Under the pieces are notes generated by a model that did not search any database, was not told where the DNA came from, and was given only the letters and a program-made list of their open reading frames with translations. Position numbers and translations under genes: made by a program. This document shows, one piece after another, positions 4,706 to 9,309 of a DNA stretch of 9,309 nucleotides. Within the stretch, counting starts at the first letter, position 1. Every line of letters begins with the position of its first letter. Location of the stretch: NCBI RefSeq assembly GCF_000297435.1, contig NZ_CAIP01000125.1:1-9309 (forward strand), written 5' to 3'. Source of the DNA: Microcystis sp. T1-4. GTDB lineage: Bacteria > Cyanobacteriota > Cyanobacteriia > Cyanobacteriales > Microcystaceae.

Positions 4706-5843
4706 GTCGCATTACTTGCCACAACTGCTCGTATTCTTGCTCAGTTGCTGGCGATAAAGGGTTTAGAAAATCGCTTTTTTTGATCGCTTCTGGATTGACA
4801 AGTAAAGGATTATTTTTGATATCTGGGGGAATTTGGTCGGGATTTTCAGTGGGAATTAGGGGGGATAATCCAGAGGTAAATAAAGAGATTTTAGTGGCGG
4901 ATTCTGGTTGCCAACAAAAATCAATCCATTGCTGGACAAGAGAATTAGGAGTAGTTAAAACTGGTTTTACCCACACATCTGACCAGAGAGAAGTACCGGA
5001 GTTGGGGACTACAACTTTAATTTTCTTATAGCGATCGCTCACTGGTAAAATATCATTAGACCAACCCACAGATAGCCAGATATCACCGAGTATCAGGGGT
5101 TGTAAATAATATTGAGAACTATAAAATTTTACCTGTTTTTGTAAAGCGAATAGCTCGTCTTTTAGTCCCGTAACTTGTTTTAAATCACTGGAATTATAAG
5201 AATAACCCAATTTTTTTAGGGTTAAACCGATGACTTCGCGACGATTATCAATTAGGGCAATTTTACCGGTTAATTCCGGTCGCCATAGATCGGACCAATC
5301 CTGTGGCCGCCAGTCAAATTGAGCGAATTTTTCCTCATTATAGGCAATTACTGTCATTCCCCAACGGTAGGGCGCACCCCAGACTTTACCCTCTGTTTGC
5401 GGTTGTCCTTGAGCATTGCGAGTCATGTTTTCTTGCCAACGGGGGGGCAGTTTTGACCAATTAGAAAGTTGAGAAGTATCTAGGGGTTGAATTAAACCGT
5501 TAGTAATCGCTTTTCCTAGCCAAGCATCCCCTAAAGTAACTAAATTACCGATAGCTGGGTTTTGTTCCCTAAAAGGGATAGGAATCGGAAATTGTGAGCC
5601 TGGTTGTTCCTGATTTTTTAACCATTTTTCCAACAATTTTAATAGCTCTTTCAGCTGCCTTTCCGACTGAAAATTGACTTTTTTTTCGGCAATAGTTTTC
5701 TGAAAATCTGTTAGTAATCGCGGCGGAATCGAACCGGACAGGAGAACAATGCTCGGCTCGCCGCTTCCAGAAGCGCAGCCATTTAAACCCCCCGCTAAGG
5801 CGATTGTACCTAATCCTTGCAAAAAAGAACGTCTGTTTAACAT
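4695..5843 (-). CDS. Tat-exported lipoprotein, PotD-like ABC-type solute-binding protein
   Basis: This is a periplasmic ligand-binding protein of the spermidine/putrescine-type extracellular solute-binding family; the actual ligand is not shown by the sequence. The 382-residue product starts MLNRRSFLQGLGTIALAGG, a twin-arginine signal (R4 R5 SFLQ). A lipobox-like LNGC follows, with C23 as the likely lipidated cysteine. Family blocks are WGAPYRWGMTVIAYNEEKF (about 155-173), WSDLWRPELTGKIALIDN (about 183-200), then VIGLTLKKLGYSYNSSDL, and later ILGDIWLSVGWSNDILP. Tat export suggests folding before translocation. No ATPase or permease gene is adjacent, so it is an orphan component here. No strong Shine-Dalgarno precedes the ATG, but the signal peptide supports this start. 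It is divergent from cpcT and contains one HIP1 octamer. A PotF/PotD-like iron- or thiamine-binding role cannot be excluded. Confidence 0.85.
   Translation of the reverse strand: MLNRRSFLQGLGTIALAGGLNGCASGSGEPSIVLLSGSIPPRLLTDFQKTIAEKKVNFQSERQLKELLKLLEKWLKNQEQPGSQFPIPIPFREQNPAIGNLVTLGDAWLGKAITNGLIQPLDTSQLSNWSKLPPRWQENMTRNAQGQPQTEGKVWGAPYRWGMTVIAYNEEKFAQFDWRPQDWSDLWRPELTGKIALIDNRREVIGLTLKKLGYSYNSSDLKQVTGLKDELFALQKQVKFYSSQYYLQPLILGDIWLSVGWSNDILPVSDRYKKIKVVVPNSGTSLWSDVWVKPVLTTPNSLVQQWIDFCWQPESATKISLFTSGLSPLIPTENPDQIPPDIKNNPLLVNPEAIKKSDFLNPLSPATEQEYEQLWQVMRQLV
5031..5038. repeat. HIP1 octamer GCGATCGC
   Basis: The second complete GCGATCGC palindrome in the window, inside the solute-binding-protein gene. 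Confidence 0.85.
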
Positions 5844-5900
5844 ATCGCCCGCCGATTCTCAACTTTAACAGTAATAATTGCCAGTTTCTAGCCTTGAATT

Positions 5901-5906
5901 ATTATA
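5901..5906 (-). promoter_or_regulatory. Candidate -10 box for the solute-binding protein gene
   Basis: A perfect TATAAT is read on the minus strand about 60 bases before the start codon. No good -35 is seen at 16-18 bases upstream (the sequence there is AT-rich, about AAATTT). A leader of roughly 50 bases is implied. Confidence 0.4.
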
Positions 5907-6039
5907 GGACGATTTTTAACGGTAAATTTGACCTCAAGTGCTGGCTGGGAATATTGCTACAATCAAGGAGAAATAAACCAGTTTAAGCGGGTTCCAGTAG
6001 ACTGAAGGTCATTTTTGTTAAAAAAGTTATTTCTCTGGG

Positions 6040-6048
6040 TGTTATGAT
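6040..6048 (+). promoter_or_regulatory. Candidate extended -10 promoter of cpcT
   Basis: TGTTATGAT is an extended -10 (TG, one base, TATGAT at 6043-6048) that would start transcription near 6055, about 28 bases before the cpcT ATG. A -35-like TTGTTA at 6015-6020 is 22 bases away, too far for a standard pair, so activity would rely on the extended -10 or an activator. Confidence 0.4.
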
Positions 6049-6082
6049 TAATTTTGAGGCAATACGGAGAATTTTTTGACCT

Positions 6083-6685
6083 ATGACCCCTGAATTAATC
6101 ACTTTCGGTCGGTATCTCGCGGGTGAATTTGAAAATCAACGGCAAGCGCAAGCGGAACCGGTGTGGTACGTTCACCTGCGTTTATGGTTGCGTCCGCTGC
6201 TTTTATTTCGGGAAGACAGCATCGCTCTTTTTGCCGAACAGGCCAGTATAATCAATTTAGACCAACCCTACCGACCGCGACTGTGGCGATTAACGCGCTC
6301 GGAATCGGCAGGGTTAGAGGTTAGGCATTATATGTTTAATGACCTGAAATCCGTGCAAGGTGCGGGCAAAAATCCCGATATTTTGCGAAAAATTAGCTTA
6401 GAAGACCTAACTTTCCTGCCTACTTGCACTTTAGCGGTCCAAGTCCATACTCTCGCTGATAATCAATACCAGTTTATCGCCCAACCGCAACCGGAACAGC
6501 GCTGTCAATTCACCTATGAGGGTACAACCTATCAGGTGGCTTTAGGTTTCGAGGTCACGAGTCATAGCCTAAAAACCTACGATAAAGGTCTAGATCCCAG
6601 CACCAGTAAGGGAATTTGGGGCGCTCTGCTCGGTCCCTATCAATACGAGAAAAAACGGGATTTTTCGGCAGAATTGGAGGTGTGA
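6083..6685 (+). CDS. cpcT: Phycobiliprotein lyase, CpcT/CpeT family
   Basis: CpcT-type lyases covalently attach phycocyanobilin to the second cysteine of phycocyanin beta subunits (Cys-153/155) in the cytoplasm, before rod assembly. The 200-residue product matches the family length (about 199) and plan: ITFGRYLAGEFENQRQAQ at the N-terminus, PVWYVHLRLWLRPL (about 25-38), LFAEQASIINLDQPYRPRLW (about 49-68), the LPTCTLAV segment (about 112-119) and the TYDKGLDPSTSKGIWGALLG block (about 165-184) before PYQYEK. The fold is a lipocalin-like barrel in characterised members. GGAG (6066-6069) lies 13 bases before the ATG, a long spacing, but the family N-terminus supports this start. The gene stands alone between a divergent binding-protein gene and a convergent small gene. 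Assignment to CpcT rather than CpeT rests on the absence of visible phycoerythrin genes and is inference. Confidence 0.87.
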   Translation: MTPELITFGRYLAGEFENQRQAQAEPVWYVHLRLWLRPLLLFREDSIALFAEQASIINLDQPYRPRLWRLTRSESAGLEVRHYMFNDLKSVQGAGKNPDILRKISLEDLTFLPTCTLAVQVHTLADNQYQFIAQPQPEQRCQFTYEGTTYQVALGFEVTSHSLKTYDKGLDPSTSKGIWGALLGPYQYEKKRDFSAELEV

Positions 6686-6696
6686 GGAAGATTGCA

Positions 6697-6870
6697 TCAC
6701 ATTAGGTCAAAATGACGGCAGATGACACCGCAAACAGCCGCTAAAGCGGTAATTCCTAAAGCTGTACCGATGTCTTGTCCTTGATTGACGGCAAAAGAAG
6801 TGACGATTCCTGCACCTAAACCGGCTGTGATTGCCGCTCCGAGAAAATCTTTATCTGAGTTTTTATACAT
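6697..6870 (-). CDS. Small two-helix membrane protein of unknown function
   Basis: I do not recognise the family. From the ATG at 6870 the product is 57 residues: a short charged N-terminus (MYKNSDKD), a glycine-rich hydrophobic segment (about 9-28, with G11, G17, G19 and G21 close together), a polar turn (NQGQD, 29-33), a second hydrophobic segment (about 35-51) and a short tail CRHFDLM. That predicts a membrane hairpin with both ends on the same side. The frame remains open upstream to a TTG at 6957, giving up to 86 residues. The upstream part is charged and has no clear Shine-Dalgarno at any start, so the true N-terminus is unsettled. It ends 11 bases from the cpcT stop, tail to tail, and is divergent from the coiled-coil gene. 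Confidence 0.5.
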   Translation of the reverse strand: MYKNSDKDFLGAAITAGLGAGIVTSFAVNQGQDIGTALGITALAAVCGVICRHFDLM

Positions 6871-7023
6871 AGAGATAAGGCCCAATTTCGACAAAATCGT
6901 GCTTTTTACCTTATCATCCTCTTTTGAGCCACTAATCACCCGGAGGCGGAATTGCAATCAAGCTTTAGATTTAGCCACGTTTCTTAACATTAAGTCGGGT
7001 CAGATAGATAGGAGGTAAAATCG

Positions 7024-7392
7024 ATGAAATTAGCTAAAATCTCTTTTTCTGGCTTTTTAACGCTGATTATCTCCCTTTTGCTAATACTGAGTTTTGTTAA
7101 TGCCAGCAAAGCACAATCGGATACGGCGGTAAGATCGGAGTTAATTAGTCTTCGCAATCGAGTCGAGCGCCTTGAAAGTCAGGTCCGAGGAATAAGCATC
7201 CGCGGGGAAAATGCCGCTCCGATTCCCCAACGGCGATCGGGAACGGGTATAGTAAATGGGGAAGTGGTCGGGGAAAGTGACCCACTGTTCCAGCGTTTAG
7301 CCACTTTAGTAATTGAATTAAAGGAAGATTTAAAAAAGCTAGAGCAACGGGTGCAAATCTTAGAAAAAGAAACCGTTAGCCAGAAATCGTAG
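7024..7392 (+). CDS. Secreted or periplasmic coiled-coil protein of unknown function
   Basis: The 122-residue product has a clear Sec signal peptide: K2 and K5, a hydrophobic core (about 9-25), and a likely cleavage after A30 in NASKAQS. The mature part holds two helical, charge-rich coiled-coil stretches, about 36-58 (SELISLRNRVERLESQVRG) and about 86-118 (LATLVIELKEDLKKLEQRVQ onward). They are separated by a proline/glycine/arginine-rich loop (about 60-80). It has no catalytic motif and I do not recognise a named family. It might multimerise or act as an envelope scaffold, which is inference. The start is firm: AGGAGGT (7010-7016) lies 7 bases before the ATG, the best Shine-Dalgarno in the window. 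The symporter gene follows on the same strand after 43 bases, so co-transcription is plausible. Confidence 0.8.
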   Translation: MKLAKISFSGFLTLIISLLLILSFVNASKAQSDTAVRSELISLRNRVERLESQVRGISIRGENAAPIPQRRSGTGIVNGEVVGESDPLFQRLATLVIELKEDLKKLEQRVQILEKETVSQKS

Positions 7393-7435
7393 TCAATTGA
7401 TGCTATAACGATCGAAAGTTAAATTGATATCAACT

Positions 7436-9247
7436 ATGCAGTTAATTGATTATGTAATTGTGCTGCTTTATCTGGCAGCAACCCTAATAATCGGGATTAT
7501 CGCCGAGAAAAAAGCTTCTCAAGGTCTAGAATCCTACTTTTTAGGTAATCGCAATTTGCCTTGGTGGATGTTAGGGGTGTCGGGAATGGCAGCTAACACC
7601 GATTTAGCGGGAACTATGGTCATTTCTGCCCTAATTTACGCCGTCGGACCCAAAGGATTATTTATCGAAATCCGCGGCGGTGTCGTCCTAATTATGGCCT
7701 TTCTCATGGCTTTTATGGGCAAATGGAATCGCCGGGCCCAAGTTATGACCATGGCGGAATGGATGCAATTCCGTTTTGGAACTGGAAAACAGGGGAATTT
7801 TGCCCGAATTATTAGCGCCGTCGCCACTCTCTTATTCTCTATCGGTGCGATGAGTTATTTCTCGGTTGCGGGGGGGAAATTTTTAGGGCAGTTTCTGGGT
7901 ATGGATGATCGTCTTGCTTCGGTGATATTAATTCTTTTAACCTTGATTTATACAGTGGCCAGTGGTTTTTATGGTGGGGTAATTACCGATTTATTTCAAG
8001 GGTTTCTGATTTTTGTGGCGGTAATTTATGTATCGACAGTGGCCTTTTTTACTGTTAATCTTCCCGATAGTTTCACGGTGGCAATTCCGGGGGCAGCGGA
8101 GCCAAAAACTTGGAATTTAAGCGACTGGGCTAGTATTTTTCCCTCCCTGACTTTGGATTTACCCGGAGATTATGCCATCTTTAATTTGTTTGGTGGGGTG
8201 ATTTTCTTTTATTTAGTTAAAACCATCATCGAAGGTTGCAGCGGCAGCGGTGGTTATATGTTACAACGATACCTAGCCGCCAAAAGCGATCGAGATGCCG
8301 GTTTATTATCTTTATTCTGGATTGTTCTGCTTTCTTTCCGTTGGCCTCTAGTCACAGCTTTTGCTGTTTTAGGCATTCACTACGGTTTAACCGAAGGCAC
8401 GATTACAGATCCAGAAAGAATTCTGGCCACGGTCATTACTCAATACATTCCGGTGGGGATGAAAGGGTTATTAATTGCTGCTTTTTTAGCGGCGGCTATG
8501 TCCACTTTTAACGCAGTTATTAACGCTAGTGCTGCCTATTGGGTCAAAGATATCTATCAAGCTTTTTTGAAACCGAATGCGGGAGAACAGGAGTTAGTTT
8601 TTCAAGGTCGTTTGGCCTCGGTTTTTGTGGTAGTAATTGGCTTAGTTTTGAGTTTTAATATCCAAAATGTCAATGATATTTGGGGTTGGTTAACCACGGG
8701 ATTAGGGGTAGGATTAGCAGTTCCTCTCCTATTACGTTGGTATTGGTGGCGCTTTAATGGTTATGGTTTTGCTGTGGGAACTTTAGCGGGAATGATTGCG
8801 GCTATTGCCTCACAAGCGATAATTTTACCTTTCTTCCGTCACAGTCAATATCAGGAATATATTCTCTTTCTTGTGCCGAGTTTGTTCGCTTTAGCTGGCT
8901 GTATTATCGCTACTTTGTTAACTCCTCCCACCGATAGTTTAGTTATGGAAAATTTCTATAATGTTACCAGACCTTTTGGCTTTTGGGGAGAAGTTCGTCA
9001 CAGTGTTAAACCTAATCTACAGGCAAAAATTAAAGCGGAAAATCAACGGGATATCATCGCCGCTTTTCTCACCGTTCCTTGGCAATTAGTCCTGTTTATG
9101 ATGGGTATTGTTTTAATCATCAAGCAGTGGCAAAGTTTGAAGATTTTGGCTTTGGTTTTTCTTTTGCTTTCTATCGGTCTCTATTTTACTTGGTATCGCC
9201 ACTTATCTAAGGAAATTACTGTCACTAAAGACCGAGATTTAGGTTAA
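7436..9247 (+). CDS. Sodium:solute symporter family (SSF) transporter
   Basis: SSF proteins use the sodium gradient to import solutes such as sugars, proline, urea or vitamins; the substrate is not evident here. The 603-residue product is a polytopic inner-membrane protein with about 13-14 hydrophobic segments. It opens with MQLIDYVIVLLYLAATLIIG, then YFLGNRNLPWWMLGVSGMA (about 34-52), the conserved SSF helix-1/2 region, followed by TMAEWMQFRFG and, later, GLLIAAFLAAAMSTFNAVIN, the core helix of the family. I chose the ATG at 7436; a TTG at 7424 would add four residues, and neither has a clear Shine-Dalgarno. Length is at the long end of the family because of an extra C-terminal pair of helices (about 550-590) after a soluble loop. 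It lies 43 bases after the coiled-coil gene, and a repeat starts right after its stop. Confidence 0.9.
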   Translation: MQLIDYVIVLLYLAATLIIGIIAEKKASQGLESYFLGNRNLPWWMLGVSGMAANTDLAGTMVISALIYAVGPKGLFIEIRGGVVLIMAFLMAFMGKWNRRAQVMTMAEWMQFRFGTGKQGNFARIISAVATLLFSIGAMSYFSVAGGKFLGQFLGMDDRLASVILILLTLIYTVASGFYGGVITDLFQGFLIFVAVIYVSTVAFFTVNLPDSFTVAIPGAAEPKTWNLSDWASIFPSLTLDLPGDYAIFNLFGGVIFFYLVKTIIEGCSGSGGYMLQRYLAAKSDRDAGLLSLFWIVLLSFRWPLVTAFAVLGIHYGLTEGTITDPERILATVITQYIPVGMKGLLIAAFLAAAMSTFNAVINASAAYWVKDIYQAFLKPNAGEQELVFQGRLASVFVVVIGLVLSFNIQNVNDIWGWLTTGLGVGLAVPLLLRWYWWRFNGYGFAVGTLAGMIAAIASQAIILPFFRHSQYQEYILFLVPSLFALAGCIIATLLTPPTDSLVMENFYNVTRPFGFWGEVRHSVKPNLQAKIKAENQRDIIAAFLTVPWQLVLFMMGIVLIIKQWQSLKILALVFLLLSIGLYFTWYRHLSKEITVTKDRDLG

Positions 9248-9253
9248 TCAGTT

Positions 9254-9281
9254 CAGGAGACAGGAGGCAGGAGTCGGGAGA
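9254..9281. repeat. CAGGAGA heptamer repeat downstream of the symporter gene
   Basis: CAGGAGA, CAGGAGG, CAGGAGT and CGGGAGA follow in register, then diverge into a G-rich tail to the window end. The unit is the reverse complement of the TCTCCTG/ACTCCTA array at 2537-2571, so the same repeat family occurs in both orientations. The remaining bases to 9309 hold no gene. Confidence 0.75.
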
Positions 9282-9309
9282 TAGGGTGATGAGGTGATAG
9301 GGATTGGGA

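Noticed and set aside
5804..5986. 60-residue + strand ORF between the binding protein and cpcT genes
   Set aside because: It begins inside the opposing gene's signal-peptide codons, has no Shine-Dalgarno, and its composition does not look like a protein.

Overview
The window looks like chromosome of a unicellular phycobilisome-bearing cyanobacterium, most likely Microcystis or a close relative. The evidence is an allophycocyanin operon (apcA-apcB-apcC), a phycobiliprotein lyase of the CpcT family, two HIP1 octamers (GCGATCGC), AT-rich intergenic DNA and several different heptanucleotide tandem repeats of the kind described as STRR in cyanobacteria. The genus is a judgement from gene content and sequence style, not a database result.

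Layout. Positions 1-143 carry a probable frameshifted 3' remnant of an unidentified gene. msrB (methionine-R-sulfoxide reductase) follows on the + strand and converges on the minus-strand apcA-apcB-apcC operon. One strong hairpin with T-runs on both sides separates msrB from apcC. Upstream of apcA are a recognisable promoter (extended -10), an inverted repeat near the likely transcription start, and about 180 bp of low-complexity heptamer repeats. ruvA (Holliday junction helicase subunit) is next, on the same strand as apc. It is divergent from a + strand gene for an M50 / site-2-protease-like membrane metalloprotease with two CBS domains; their shared spacer holds a sequence resembling the RpaB-binding HLR1 box. 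A minus-strand gene for a Tat-exported, lipobox-bearing, PotD-like solute-binding protein converges on the protease gene across another repeat-filled spacer. It is divergent from cpcT (+). A small two-helix membrane protein (-), a secreted coiled-coil protein (+) and a sodium:solute symporter family transporter (+) complete the window.

Functional picture. ApcA, ApcB and ApcC build the phycobilisome core. CpcT attaches a bilin to phycocyanin beta subunits in the rods, so two phycobilisome genes lie about 4 kb apart without forming one operon. The other genes are ordinary housekeeping, repair or transport functions. I found no defence system, CRISPR array, tRNA, rRNA or intact mobile element. 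The points most worth checking are the heptamer repeats abutting gene 3' ends (two share an identical stop-codon junction), the HLR1-like site before the protease gene, the small structures in the apc transcript and the broken ORF at the left edge.
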